This document shows positions 1-8,931 of a stretch of DNA of 63,639 bases, in pieces. Each line of letters opens with the position of its first letter. Position 1 is the stretch's first letter. Made by a program: the position numbers and the translations under genes. Under the pieces are notes generated by a model, which worked only from the letters and a program-made list of their open reading frames with translations, had not been told where the DNA came from and did no database searches. This DNA is from Streptomyces sp. MZ04 (lineage in GTDB: Bacteria > Actinomycetota > Actinomycetes > Streptomycetales > Streptomycetaceae). The stretch spans positions 1 to 63,639 of the forward strand of contig NZ_SRIC01000013.1 in assembly GCF_004684775.1 (NCBI RefSeq), given 5' to 3'.

Positions 1-338
1 CCCTCACCCTCTCCCTCCCCCTCAGTCCGCTCGGCTCTGCCGACCGGACCCACGTGCCCTTGCGCCGCCCTCGCCCGCCCCTGCACGGTTTCCGTGCGTG
101 CGGCTCGGCACTCCAGGTGTCACACAGGGGAAGGGCAGTACGTCACGACACCTGGCGGATCACGGAGTAACGCGAGGAGCCACCCCGGCGAGGTGCCGGG
201 TGTCAGCGGTGGCAGGTCACGCAGCCTACGGAGCGGCACCGGGAAGCTGAGCCGGTATGACGGTCTTGCGGTCGCCTGATCGTGCGGGTTTGGACGGTTC
301 GGGCCGGTCTGGCTGCTTGGCCCTGTTGGGCTGTCTGG
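1..338. other. Intergenic, no gene supported
   Basis: No convincing coding sequence on either strand. The first 25 bases are a pyrimidine-rich run. A 9-bp inverted repeat (ccaggtgtc at about 113-121 and gacacctgg at about 147-155) could form a hairpin. It is followed by a second, imperfect GC-rich dyad near 182-203. The segment ends at the start of a decayed transposase, so it may include the outer end of that insertion sequence, but terminal inverted repeats could not be paired with confidence. Confidence 0.5.
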
Positions 339-1094
339 GTGAGTGACCGCAATCCTTACAAGAGCGACCTGTCCGATGAGCGGTGGGCGCTGATCGAGCC
401 GGTGATCTTGGCGTGGAAGGCCGACCACCCGTCCCCGACGGGGTATCAGGGTCGGTACGAGATGTGGGAGATGTCAACGCGAACCTGTACCAGGGCAGGA
501 CCGGCTGCCAGTGGGACTACCTCCCGCACGACCTGCCGCCGAAGTCGGCCGTCTACTATTACTTCGCGGCCTGGCGCGACGACGGCACGGAAGTGAAGAT
601 CAACGAACTGCTGCGCTGGCGTCCGCGAGAAGGTCGGGCGGTCGGAGGACCCGAGCCTGGTCGTGATCGACACGCAGAGCGTCCACGCGGCGGTGAACGT
701 GCCCGCCACCACGACCGGGAAGGACGCGGCCAAGAAGGTGCCGGGCCGCAAGCGCGGGCTGGCGGTGGACGTCCTCGGCCTGGTCATCGCCGTGACGGTG
801 CCGGCCGCCGGCGCCCACGACAACGCGTTCGGCATCGCACTCCTCGGCCAGGTCGCCCCCATCGGCACTATCAAGAAAGGGCTGGTGGACCAGGGCTTAA
901 AGGCGACGCGCTCGCCAAGACGACCGTCGTCGAGCACGGCACCACGGTTGGCATCGACGTCGAGATCGTCGAACGCAACCCAACCGACGGGGACATCGGC
1001 TTCGTCCCGCAGGCCAAGAGGTAGCCGCTGGCCAATGATCGACGTGATAGCGCGCCGCCTCACTGGCCAGACCACGCCCACCTGGCGCGGGTGA
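339..1094 (+). mobile_element. Decayed IS5-family transposase (pseudogene)
   Basis: Remains of a DDE transposase of the IS5 type common in Streptomyces. It begins at GTG 339 (VSDRNPYKSDLSDERW, the usual N-terminus). The reading frame then jumps near 472 (to NANLYQGRTGCQWDYLP), near 620 (to SLVVIDTQSVH, which holds the first catalytic Asp), near 900 (after GLVDQGLK, second Asp) and again near 1025 (RWPMIDVIARRLTG, the usual C-terminus). The stretch that normally carries the third acidic residue (the VVERTFG-type motif) is missing, so an internal deletion has occurred as well as several frameshifts. It cannot encode an active enzyme. Family assignment rests on remembered consensus, and the insertion-sequence ends were not identified. 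Confidence 0.85.
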
Positions 1095-1098
1095 CCGC

Positions 1099-1665
1099 AT
1101 GGATGACCAGGTCACGCCGCTTCTGGAGCGGATCGACGCACGCGAACGCGAGCTCGTCGGCGATGCAGCGCAGACCCATGCGCAGATGGACGAGCTCACC
1201 GCGCGCCTGCGTGAACTCGACGAGGAGATCGAGGGCCTGGCGGTGACCCGTAAGACGCTCCTCGCTCTCCCGCCGGCGACCCCGGAGCCAACCGAGGAGC
1301 CGACTGTCCTGCCGGCCTGCCCGGCCTGCCCGGCCTGCCCCGCCTACCCGCAGATCCTCGACGTCTTCGCCGACGCTGCTGGACCGATGCGTGCCCGCGA
1401 CCTGCGCCAGGCCCTGGACCTCCCGCTCAAGCCGAAGAACATCGAGAGTACCCGGCACAAGCTCAAGCGCCTGGTCAGCCTGGGCGTCCTCGCCGAGACC
1501 GAACCGGGCGGAAGCCGCACGAGAACCTCCGACATGAAAAGGCGTTCGCCTTGCGACAGTCAGAGCTCGGGGGCGGTGTGGCGTCCCCACGCCAGGTCTG
1601 TGTCTCCGGGTCCCAGGACAGCGCTCCCCCGCGGATGCCATCGGCGGTCAAGTCCAGGTCGATGA
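1099..1665 (+). CDS. Coiled-coil/winged-helix-like protein with altered C-terminus
   Basis: ATG 1099 lies four bases after the transposase remnant. Residues 1-60 are a charged, heptad-like helix (LLERIDARERELV...LDEEIEGLAVTRKTLL). A Pro-rich linker with three CPA repeats follows (about residues 74-82). A segment of about 60 residues (ILDVFADAAGPMRARDLRQALDL) looks like a winged-helix DNA-binding fold. Similar small proteins are common beside Streptomyces insertion sequences; they normally end soon after the ETEPG segment. Here the frame runs on for about 50 low-complexity, Arg/Ser-rich residues, so the native 3' end was probably lost by recombination at about 1510. Function unknown; DNA binding is inference. 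Confidence 0.55.
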   Translation: MDDQVTPLLERIDARERELVGDAAQTHAQMDELTARLRELDEEIEGLAVTRKTLLALPPATPEPTEEPTVLPACPACPACPAYPQILDVFADAAGPMRARDLRQALDLPLKPKNIESTRHKLKRLVSLGVLAETEPGGSRTRTSDMKRRSPCDSQSSGAVWRPHARSVSPGPRTALPRGCHRRSSPGR

Positions 1666-1908
1666 GGGCGAGTTCGGCTTCGTCGGTGAGCTCGCCCTCA
1701 GGTAGCACGATCACGGTGGCAGCTTGGTCGACCGTGATCGTCAGAGTGCTGGACCGGCCCCGTCGGCGAAGCCACATGCGTCTGAGGCACTCGCGCTCGA
1801 CTCGCCCAGCAGCTCGCCGAGCAGGGCGACCGTGACGGTGGCGCCAGGAGCATCCCAAGGCAGCCATGCCGTATCGCGGCCGCGGAGGTCGATCCGCAGT
1901 TGCTCGGG
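1553..1908 (-). pseudogene. Frameshifted fragment of a hypothetical protein
   Basis: Two minus-strand frames join into one plausible protein. The first part (1908 to about 1745) reads EQLRIDLRGRDTAWLPWD...VTVALLGELLGE. The second part (about 1747 to 1553) reads TLTITVDQAATVIVLPEGEL and then DLDLTADGIRGGALSWD. The frame change falls at about 1745-1747. Both halves have the acidic, hydrophobic composition of a real protein, unlike the surrounding shadow frames. I recognise the sequence style from Streptomyces hypotheticals but cannot name a function. The start and true C-terminus are unclear, and the 3' part runs into the truncated gene on the other strand. Confidence 0.45.
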
Positions 1909-1929
1909 GTGGCTTCTTCCGCCCCTCGC

Positions 1930-2329
1930 CTCAACTCTGCTGGTGGTGCTGCTCGGCCCGGCCTCGGAGTCGGTGGCCGCGCTCATGTCCGGGCGCCTGG
2001 ATCTGGCAGAGGAACTGGCCGTGCCATGGCGGAGGAGCGCGGGGGCGGGGCTGCGGCTGGAGGCCGTCCATCTGGGGCGCACCGGGACGGGTGCGGGATC
2101 GCTGCCGCTGGCCGCGCGGACCGTACCGCTCGGCGACCAGCTGCAGGTTCCGGTCGTGCTCAGCGCGGCGGCGACGCGATGGACCGGATCATCAACGGCC
2201 GGCGAAGGTGGCTCCCCGTTCGTGATGGCTGGAGCTCCGTACGCGCGTGGCCGATACGACACCACGCAGTGCCATGACGCGGCAAAAACGCGGCGTCGGG
2301 TATCTGGCATGTACACATTTATGGCCTGA
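1930..2329 (+). pseudogene. Possible coding remnant, unidentified
   Basis: One plus-strand frame here reads like a natural protein for about 80 residues (for example SGRLDLAEELAVPW, GLRLEAVHLGRTG, VPLGDQLQVPVVLSA). It has no start, ribosome binding site or intact neighbours, and it ends in low-quality sequence. It may be a leftover of a deleted gene. No family recognised. Confidence 0.25.
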
Positions 2330-2565
2330 GATGGCGAGGGGAACATGCCCCAGTTGTCGGAGGCAATGCGCCAACATGCTCTGTACCCGTGCTGCCTGAG
2401 GCCACTGCAAGTTAGCGTTGCGTCTGTTCTTCCATGCGTGCGGCACGAGTAAGCGGGGGGTGTTGCCGCCTTGGGCGGCGTTGTGCTGGAAGAAGCCATC
2501 CCTCCTTTCCCGTCCGCTGGACCTGCGACCGCACGGTCGCCTGCCAGAGACAAGGATGGAAAACG

Positions 2566-3471
2566 GTGCGAAACCTTCGGATGTCTATAGCCGCGACGGC
2601 TGCCTGTGCCCTTCTCGGTGCGGTGGGCCCGCAGGCGGTGGCCGACCCCGCCCCCAACTCCACGGAGGGCCAGTCGGTCACGCCGAACATCAAGGTGAGA
2701 GACGACGGCTGGATCGAGTACAAGCCGCTGCTCGACAAGGTGGGTGCGGAGGGGACGAAGTTCCGCGCCAAGGGGACTCGTAACGCCGGAGGCGACTGCA
2801 AGGTCTCCCGTACCTCCAGTGCGTCAGCCGGCGCCAAACAGGCCACGTACACAGAGGAAGTCGCCTACAACCCGGCGAAATGCGAGTTCGAGTTCCTGGC
2901 TGCGAAACTGACACCGGAGCAACTCTCCACCTTACGTTCACTCAAGAAGTCGGCCGGGGGAGACGAGTTCAAGTCGTCTTCCGACTCCAAGACCAAGTCC
3001 GCCGCCCTGGACGCCACCTATGCCCGCCACCTCAAGACCTCCTGGATCGATCCGATCAACATCACCATCTCGTCACAGGACGTCGGGCTTGAGTGGACGA
3101 ATTCGGATTGGTCCCGGTGGGCCTACAAGCGTGACTCCTTCAAGGGGTGCATCGGCGGTGTCTGTCTCGACGAGACGTACATCGTGAGTGGATCGGACGG
3201 CCTGGAAACGCTGTCCGACGGCTGGCGGAAGACCGCCAATGTGCACTTCAGGAATGACTCCTTCGCTCTCTGGGTAGTCGCGATCGTGGGCCCCGCAGGG
3301 TGGGCGGCCTGCGGGTTCCCGACAGACAACACGGCCGACTTCCACCACCAGGACAAAGTGACCGGGTTCAAGTCGGGTGCTTCGGAATGGAGTTGGGATG
3401 ATTCCAAGAGCGGCGCGTGCACGAATCTGGTCCACCACGGCGAGCAGACCGGCGCCTCCTACCCGTTCTGA
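2566..3471 (+). CDS. Secreted protein of unknown function
   Basis: The GTG at 2566 is preferred over upstream in-frame starts because AAGGA sits nine bases upstream and the protein then begins with a clean Sec signal peptide (basic RNLR, then a hydrophobic stretch ending near AVA-DP). The mature part, about 275 residues, is hydrophilic with Lys/Ser-rich central segments and six cysteines spread over its length, which suggests disulphides outside the cell. No catalytic motif is recognisable. An in-frame TTA leucine codon at 2932-2934 could make translation depend on the bldA tRNA, as for many late-growth Streptomyces genes. It starts a short same-strand run with the lipoprotein and membrane gene that follow. 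Confidence 0.75.
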   Translation: MRNLRMSIAATAACALLGAVGPQAVADPAPNSTEGQSVTPNIKVRDDGWIEYKPLLDKVGAEGTKFRAKGTRNAGGDCKVSRTSSASAGAKQATYTEEVAYNPAKCEFEFLAAKLTPEQLSTLRSLKKSAGGDEFKSSSDSKTKSAALDATYARHLKTSWIDPINITISSQDVGLEWTNSDWSRWAYKRDSFKGCIGGVCLDETYIVSGSDGLETLSDGWRKTANVHFRNDSFALWVVAIVGPAGWAACGFPTDNTADFHHQDKVTGFKSGASEWSWDDSKSGACTNLVHHGEQTGASYPF

Positions 3472-3508
3472 CGCCGCCGTGGCTTCGAACCACGGGTCGC
3501 GGTCTCGC

Positions 3509-4021
3509 ATGCTGCGGGCGCTGGGCTTCGGGCTGTTGGTGGCGCTCCTGGCAGTCGGCGTGACGGCCTGTGGCGACAGCTCGAACGGCAACCCGAAGGG
3601 CAACGGGAACCCGAAGGGCAGCAGCCCTCCCGCTGGAGCCAAGCCGGGCCCCGTGGCTCTGAAATACATACGGGCCGTTTTTCGCGGTGACTACGATGCG
3701 GCGATACCGTTGGTCGCGCCAAATCAACGCGAAGTCCTCAAGGCGATAGCGCTTGGGGATGGCTCCGGTGTTCGCCCTAAGGCGACCGCTGACGTGTCAC
3801 TCGGAAAAGAGACAGCATCGGGTAATACCGCCAAGGTGTCCATCCTTGGAAAGATGTGCCGAACCGAGAAGGGCCGGAAAGGGTCCACTCCGGCCACCAA
3901 GTGCGTCAAGAACGCCGACCCTGACACGAAGTCGCCACTCTTCCTCGTTCGCCTGACCCGGGAGGAAGAGGACGCCGGCTGGAAAGTGGTGTTCAACTTC
4001 GCTGCCCCGAACGGAAAGTAG
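3509..4021 (+). CDS. Lipoprotein with DUF4878-like fold
   Basis: The start at ATG 3509 gives a short basic N-region, a hydrophobic core and a lipobox ending VTAC, so the protein should be lipid-anchored at the outer face of the membrane. GTG 3479 is an alternative that lengthens the N-region. After the Cys there is a Gly/Asn/Pro/Lys linker with a GNPKG repeat. The remaining ~130 residues look like the NTF2/DUF4878 type: ALKYIRAVFRGDYDAAI at the start, an alternating strand pattern, and GWKVVFNFA near the end. No ribosome binding site is obvious. It lies 37 bp after the secreted protein gene and 9 bp before the membrane protein gene, suggesting co-transcription. Substrate or role unknown. Confidence 0.7.
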   Translation: MLRALGFGLLVALLAVGVTACGDSSNGNPKGNGNPKGSSPPAGAKPGPVALKYIRAVFRGDYDAAIPLVAPNQREVLKAIALGDGSGVRPKATADVSLGKETASGNTAKVSILGKMCRTEKGRKGSTPATKCVKNADPDTKSPLFLVRLTREEEDAGWKVVFNFAAPNGK

Positions 4022-4030
4022 GCAGGCAAG

Positions 4031-4432
4031 ATGGGGGCTGAAAACGTCGCAAAACCCACCTCGGAGCCTCGTCCAGCTATCTGGAAGTATGCCTATTGGC
4101 TACTCATCGGGGCACTCGCAGGTCTGGGTATCGAATCACTGCTCACGATCGGGCTGTTGTTTCTGCTTGCGGCGGGCGGCCTCGCGCTGGTCGGTATCCG
4201 GGCGCCGTCGCTGCGCAATCGCGCGGCGACGGCGATTCCGGCGGGTGCCGGACTGGCGGTCCTCTACCTGGCCTGGGTGAACCGCGGCGGCCCAGGAAGG
4301 GTCTGCGAGACCACCGGCACGGAGACTTCGTGCCACGAAGCGTGGAGCCCGTGGCCATTCGTCGCTGTCGCCGTGATTTTCATCGCCGCCTCGGTATTCC
4401 TGGCGCTTCGCCGGCAGCGGCGACGTCACTGA
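4031..4432 (+). CDS. Small integral membrane protein
   Basis: 133 residues with three to four hydrophobic segments (about 20-40, 42-58, 66-83 and 106-125). Between the third and fourth is a short loop holding two cysteines (VCETTGTETSC), probably extracytoplasmic. The C-terminus is strongly basic (RRQRRRH), placing it in the cytoplasm by the positive-inside rule. The gene follows the lipoprotein gene by 9 bp and its last bases overlap the 3' end of the convergent oxidoreductase gene. No family recognised. Confidence 0.7.
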   Translation: MGAENVAKPTSEPRPAIWKYAYWLLIGALAGLGIESLLTIGLLFLLAAGGLALVGIRAPSLRNRAATAIPAGAGLAVLYLAWVNRGGPGRVCETTGTETSCHEAWSPWPFVAVAVIFIAASVFLALRRQRRRH

Positions 4433-5379
4433 TCGTAGTGACGGGCAAGTTCGTTGGCGTATCTCAGGCCCAGGGAGTCGCCGTTCCCATGCAGCCACTC
4501 GCTCAGGGCGGTGGTGCCTGTCGCCGGGCCGTCGGTGTCGGCGAGACCGTCGGCCATGGCCCCGTATTCGTCGGCTGTCAACAACTTGTCGCGCAAGAGC
4601 AGGCCGAGCCCGGCGGAGAGGGGCGGGATAGCCCGGGCGGGGACGTGCAGGATGCGGGCCCTGCTGCCGACCGTATCGGCGATCGAACGCACCAGCTCGT
4701 CGAAGGTCGGGCGTTCAGGCCCGACCGCATCGAGGGTCGCATTCTCGGATCGGGTGGCTTCCTCGATGCACAGTCGTGCGAGGTCGTCGACGTGGATGCC
4801 GCGGATGCGGTAACCGCCGTCTCCGCCGATGGCGAAGACGGGCAGGCGCCTCAGGAGCCAGGCGATGTTGTTCAGCAGGACCCCCCGGCCGCCGAACAAG
4901 ATGGCCGGACGCAGGATCGAATGGGGCAGACCGACTTCGGCCAGGGCCTGTTCGGTGCGTGCCTTCTCACGGAAGTACGGATAGGGCGAGTCCGCACTGG
5001 GATGGGTGATCGACAGGTGCACCACGCGCCTGACTCCGGCGTCGGCGGCGGCCCGGAAGAGGGTGCGGGAGCGGGCGGTTGCCGTTGCGTGGTCGAGTCC
5101 GCCGCGGCCGAAGCGCACCCAGTAGGTGTTGTAGAGGGTGTCGACGCCCTGCAGCGCGTCGGCGAGCCGCGCCGGATCCTCGAAGTCCAGGGGCCGCACT
5201 TCGATCTCGGTTCCCGCCGGTGCCAGGTGCGGATGGCCGGTCACTGTGCGCACACGCCGTCCGGCGTCCTGCAGGTGCCTCGCGATCGCGGCGCCGGAGT
5301 AGCCGAAGGCGCCGGTCACGGCATCGAGAGGGGTTCTCTGCGGGCTGCTTGTGGCGGGAGTTGGCAAGGGGCGTGTCAC
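4426..5379 (-). CDS. NAD(P)-binding epimerase/NmrA-type oxidoreductase
   Basis: 317-residue Rossmann protein of the extended or atypical SDR kind. GTG 5379 is preceded by a good ribosome binding site (gggagg). The cofactor loop VTGAFGYSGAAIARHL (about residues 20-36) has the GxxGxxG pattern. VRPLDFEDP is the typical adenine-side acidic segment, and an H-x5-YPYFREKARTEQ stretch supplies a Tyr/Lys pair in the expected place (about residues 130-145). GIHVDDLARLC is typical of NmrA/NDUFA9-like enzymes that act on or near quinone or sugar substrates. Substrate unknown. It converges on the membrane protein gene with a 7-bp overlap. Confidence 0.8.
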   Translation of the reverse strand: MTRPLPTPATSSPQRTPLDAVTGAFGYSGAAIARHLQDAGRRVRTVTGHPHLAPAGTEIEVRPLDFEDPARLADALQGVDTLYNTYWVRFGRGGLDHATATARSRTLFRAAADAGVRRVVHLSITHPSADSPYPYFREKARTEQALAEVGLPHSILRPAILFGGRGVLLNNIAWLLRRLPVFAIGGDGGYRIRGIHVDDLARLCIEEATRSENATLDAVGPERPTFDELVRSIADTVGSRARILHVPARAIPPLSAGLGLLLRDKLLTADEYGAMADGLADTDGPATGTTALSEWLHGNGDSLGLRYANELARHYDQ

Positions 5380-6124
5380 GGAACCTCCCTGTCCGATGGA
5401 GTCAGGCCGTGCGCTGCCGCATCACCCCCTTGATTACCACCATAGGTTAGGAGCGCTTTGCCTCCGAGGTCGACGGCGCGACGACGACCGTGGTCAAGGA
5501 CGACGCAGTCCACCCGTACTTGGCCTTCCGGCGGGAGCAAGACTGGCGTGGCAGGTGAAATGAAGGTGTCGGTCCAGATCCCCATGAGATCGTTGCAACA
5601 ACGACCCGCAGCCACGTCATCCTCAGCGGATCCAGACGCGGGACTCAGCCACAGGCGAGTCACCGTGCAGTGCTCGCACTCCCCGGGTCAGGTGATGGTG
5701 TACATGCTGCGGGCTACAAGAGGGGCAGGGCAGCAAGGCACCGTACGGGGGCGCCGAGTTGAGGTGACTACGGAGAGCCTGCGTGTGCTTCGAGTTCGGC
5801 TTGTCCGGCGGCATCCTGCGCTACGGCATCCAGATCAGCGAGATGCAGGAGAAGTCGCAGAGCTCACGCTGCTCGACAGCTTCACCGTCAAGCACCTCAC
5901 CACAGCGGGCCACGGACGCCGCAGCACACGGCGAGGGCGGCGGACCAGAACGCCTCGCCCAAGCACGCCAGGAATTCGGCATATCCGCCTGGAGCGCCCG
6001 CCCGCTCATCGACAGGATCCGCACAGTCTGCTCGCTGCCCCTCGTCAATCCGGAACCCACCGCATCCCCAGGCCCAGGCCCAGCGCATGCAACCCTCACG
6101 GCGCGCGGGCCTGGCCGTGCTACG
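5380..6124. other. Non-coding or decayed stretch
   Basis: Several overlapping open frames exist on both strands, but none has a start with a ribosome binding site, consistent third-position GC or recognisable motifs. A short plus-strand segment near 5785-5850 (GLSGGILRYGIQISEMQEK) and another near 5960-6040 look slightly protein-like and could be remnants in two different frames. The stretch runs into the 3' end of a broken gene on the minus strand. Confidence 0.4.
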
Positions 6125-7106
6125 TGATCTGAGGCGGTGTAGTGGGGCCGTGTTGTCGACCCAGTGCCACGGAGCATCAGTGAAGTGCTTGAGCAGTTTG
6201 TACCGCTTGTCTTCCAGGTCCAGCCGTTGGGCGCGGACTCCGGTGGCCGTCCAGGCGAACAGCCCGTACCGGTTGAGGTGGTAGACGCGTCGAGCCGGGA
6301 GTCGTTCCAGTCCCGCTGTTGCGCGGTCAGCTCGAGCTGGGTGAGGTGCTCGGTCAGCGAGGGCCGCGGCCGGTGGTCCATGCCGACCGGTCTGCCGTCG
6401 AGCAGGAGGTCCGGCCGCAGGTCGGCCTCGGTGTGCTTGACGGGGTCTGCCTCCATGGAGGCCAAGGCCCGCAGTGTCGGTTTCGAGGTCGGAGTGAGGG
6501 GCTGGTCGGTGATCGCCACGATGTTCCCGATCAGGCTGCCGTAGTTGTAGACCCCGAACTCGCCGGTCGTGCACAGCAGGCGGCCTGCGGGAGTCGTGCT
6601 GATCCAGGTGGCGAACGGGGCGCGCGGGCCGTCGTCGTATGGGCCGCGGCGCACACCATGGTGGGCGGTCACCGCCGTGAGGTCTGCGGCGATCAGATGG
6701 GTCTGGTCTCCCGGTCCGGTGGCCGCGCGTGTCCCGTCGGGCAGGACGCATAGCCCCTTGGCCCCCCACAGGTCCCTGCCCAGCCCTGCCTCGGGGCCAC
6801 CGAAGGCCGTGCCCTGGCGCACGAGGCCGTTCTGCCCGGAGACGCGGTGGCGAGCAGAGTGCCGTCCGGGGCGTGCCGGGACAGCAGCGAGTAGCCGAAG
6901 TTGGCCTTCGCCGGGTCGGCTTCGTCGTCAGCCACGCCGTAGGTGTACGGGGAAACGCTGTAGAGGGCGTAGATCGCGCCGGAGGGCGCGGTGGCGACGT
7001 CGTTGACGTTCATGCCCAAGGCTCCGGCGTTCTTGCGTTCCAAGTCGACAGCATGGTGATCGACGAGCGCGGACGGCAGCGGCACGGGTAGGGCGTGAGT
7101 CATCAC
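6125..7106 (-). pseudogene. Frameshifted hypothetical protein
   Basis: One ancestral gene read in three minus-strand frames. ATG 7106 opens LPSALVDHHAVDLERKNAG and then GMNVNDVATAPSGAIYALYS. The frame changes near 6840 to GLGRDLWGAKGLCVLPDGT, then FATWISTTPAGRLLCTTGEFGV and NYGSLIGNIVAITDQPLTP. A second change near 6295 leads to RVYHLNRYGLFAWTATGVRAQRL and WHWVDNTAPLHR. The repeated 'DG/PSG-x-L-hydrophobic' phrases and the many Gly/Thr turns suggest a beta-propeller-like fold. I recall a Streptomyces hypothetical family with this pattern but no function. The first break could also be a sequencing error; the second change at the same locus argues for decay. Confidence 0.55.
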
Positions 7107-7120
7107 GCCATTCTCACCGG

Positions 7121-7201
7121 GTGTCCGGCGCCGTTGTCGCCTTCGGCCAAGCAGAGTTCGCCCACGGCACCGTCGACTTCTCGACCGCGGAAGGCACCGT
7201 G
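7121..7201 (+). pseudogene. Pentapeptide-repeat protein fragment
   Basis: About 27 codons read SGAVVAFGQAEFAHGTVDFS followed by TAEGTVP. This matches the A(D/N)LxF-type pentapeptide periodicity, and especially the Streptomyces 'F-S-G-G-T-V-D-F' repeat. There is no start, and the frame decays immediately on both sides. It is a relic, not a gene. Confidence 0.4.
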
Positions 7202-7487
7202 CCGACCCACCTGTTACCGGCGCATGAGTGGGCGACGCCGACCCACACGATGTCGGTGCCGGCGGACGAAGGCGACGGTTCGGTTCGCCGGCGTGGGGCC
7301 GCGACCGGCCAGGGCGTGCCGCTCCGTCCGGCGACAGGCGGGCGGGGGCTCGTGCGGGGAGCGGCCGCCCTCACTGTGTCGCGTGCGTGCGTGGTCACGG
7401 GTGGCACGGGAGGGCGCGTGTCCTGTGGCCTGGTCGGCTACAGCCGCGCCGCATGCGACAGGATCCGTATATCGCTCCCCGCCGGCC

Positions 7488-7580
7488 GGCCCCAAAGACT
7501 GGACGGCCACCGAGCGCCAGGCCTATGCCAACGACCTCGGCGACGACCGGGCCTTGATCACCGTCACGGCTCCCCCGGGC
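7488..7580 (+). pseudogene. HNH nuclease (DUF1524-type) fragment
   Basis: About 30 codons read GPKDWTATERQAYANDLGDD and RALITVTA. This resembles the segment W-x5-R-x2-(F/Y)-A-N-D-L...L-x-A-V found after the HNH centre in secreted DUF1524 endonucleases, where SNRSKGD normally follows. Here the frame changes to unrelated sequence right after VTA, and no upstream DH or NxxP region is present. Assigned as a relic. Confidence 0.35.
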
Positions 7581-7901
7581 CGTCCGGCAACTGCACGATC
7601 AGGGGGTTGACCGGGACGGCGCGCCTTCCTTCTGGAAGGACGTGCGCGTAGGTGCCCGGGCTTGCGCTCCCCGGCTCTCAGGGCTTGATCGTGACGCCCA
7701 CCCCTGTCCCACGACTCCGTCATGGGACGCGGCATCCCAGCAGGTCAGCGCGTAGGACGTCCCGCGTTGCACCGCTTCGGGCGGCGACTGTGGCCCGCCG
7801 CGGACCCGACCGGGCAGTGTCGGTGACGCAACCACCGAGGGATACGGGGTGGGGCGCGACACCCACCCTCAGTCCTCACAAACGGGGAAGGAAGTCACAT
7901 C

Positions 7902-8255
7902 ATGATCGCAACGAAACGTCTGGCGCTCGGGGTCGCCTCGATCGCCCTCGGCGGCGGGGTCACCCTCGCCGGGGTGCCGGCGGCCACCGCCGCGCCCGCC
8001 GCACCGGCCCGGACCGCACAGAGCCAGACCGCGCAGGGCGATGTGTCCGCCCATGCGAAGTGCTCGAAGTGGCTCGACTACGCCTACGGTCGCGGCCGGG
8101 CCCACGCCAAGTGCCCTGGGTACTACGTGCAGGTCACGGTGAAGTGCGGCAACGGCAAGAAGTACAACAGCAAGCCGTACTGGCGGGACGGCTACAACAA
8201 GGCCGAGTGCCCGAAGGGTGTCGGTGCGATCGGCATGAGCGGCAAGCTCTACTGA
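7902..8255 (+). CDS. Small secreted cysteine-containing protein
   Basis: 117 residues from ATG 7902, preceded by a purine-rich site (ggggaaggaag). Residues 1-31 form a Sec signal peptide (MIATKRLALG, hydrophobic core, cleavage near ATA-AP). The mature ~85-residue domain has four cysteines (about 54, 71, 83 and 104), many Tyr, Lys and Gly, and three Tyr/Gly turns (DYAYGRGRAH, PGYYVQV, YWRDGYNKAE). This suggests a compact disulphide-bonded fold that binds a surface or polyanion. It is monocistronic: a strong hairpin lies 20 bp downstream. No family recognised. Confidence 0.75.
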   Translation: MIATKRLALGVASIALGGGVTLAGVPAATAAPAAPARTAQSQTAQGDVSAHAKCSKWLDYAYGRGRAHAKCPGYYVQVTVKCGNGKKYNSKPYWRDGYNKAECPKGVGAIGMSGKLY

Positions 8256-8274
8256 TCCCGGCCAACCGAAGCGG

Positions 8275-8310
8275 TGACCCGCTCTCCTCTCAAAGGAGGT
8301 GAGCGGGTCA
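8275..8310 (+). terminator. Hairpin after small secreted protein gene
   Basis: Perfect 10-bp arms, tgacccgctc at 8275-8284 and gagcgggtca at 8301-8310, with a 16-base loop that itself contains complementary tcct/agga. It starts 20 bases past the stop codon at 8255. There is no T-run, as is usual for Streptomyces terminators. Confidence 0.75.
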
Positions 8311-8931
8311 GCTGCTGGTCGTCGTGAACCTGGTCGTGAACCTGGGAGGCCAGGCGCTGCACAGCGCTTCGACGCCGAAGGACGGCTCGCCCGGGTCGCT
8401 CAGTCCCTGAGCCAGATCGGCGGCGAGGGTTTCGCAATCGGCATGTCTGTCGAGGTCAGCGGGACAAATCGAGTGTCGGCCAGGCACCCGCCTGTGGGGT
8501 CCTGCCGACGAGGGACTCCATGTGGCACGTCCGCCAACGATCTGTGGCTGCTCAACATCGGCAACGCCTACGCCGCGCTCGCCTGCCTGTTCGGGGTACG
8601 CAACACCTACGGCGAAGTCGGGAGCAGGTGGCCGGCCATGCCTCGCATGGGGGCCCTGCCTGGAGCGTGATGCGCACGCTGAGCGGCCTGCACGGCGCGT
8701 CCAACGTACGGCTCGTCGTCTGGTTCCACTGAACACTGTGGCCCTCAACACCGGACCGAACGGGATCAGGCCGGGCTGCTCCCTGCCTTCTCAGGTGTCC
8801 ATCAGGCCGATGAGCACGCTACGCCGGCGCTCTTGGCGCGGGCGGTCCAGTCGTAGCCTTGTGGCTCCTCTACGTGCAGGGTTCCCGCTGCTCGCATCGA
8901 CCGGACGGCACCCAGGAAAAGGCAGGCGGAC
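8311..8931. other. Gap with a possible decayed coding segment
   Basis: On the plus strand between about 8535 and 8732, two adjacent frames give protein-like text: NDLWLLNIGNAYAALACLFG then VRNTYGEVGSRWPAMP, followed after a frame change near 8655 by AWSVMRTLSGLHGASNVRLV. They could be the end of one broken gene. No start, ribosome binding site or family is recognisable. The 200 bases before 8932 should hold the helicase promoter. Confidence 0.35.

Larger units (their letters stand above)
7107..7901. other. Gap with gene fragments
   Basis: No intact gene. Two short fragments are annotated separately: a pentapeptide-repeat piece at 7121-7201 and an HNH/DUF1524-like piece at 7488-7580. The rest has only shadow frames. 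The last ~100 bases should hold the promoter of the small secreted protein at 7902. Confidence 0.45.

Noticed and set aside
1..338. Possible group II intron or other structured RNA end
   Set aside because: Only short dyads; no recognisable domain V or reverse transcriptase remains.
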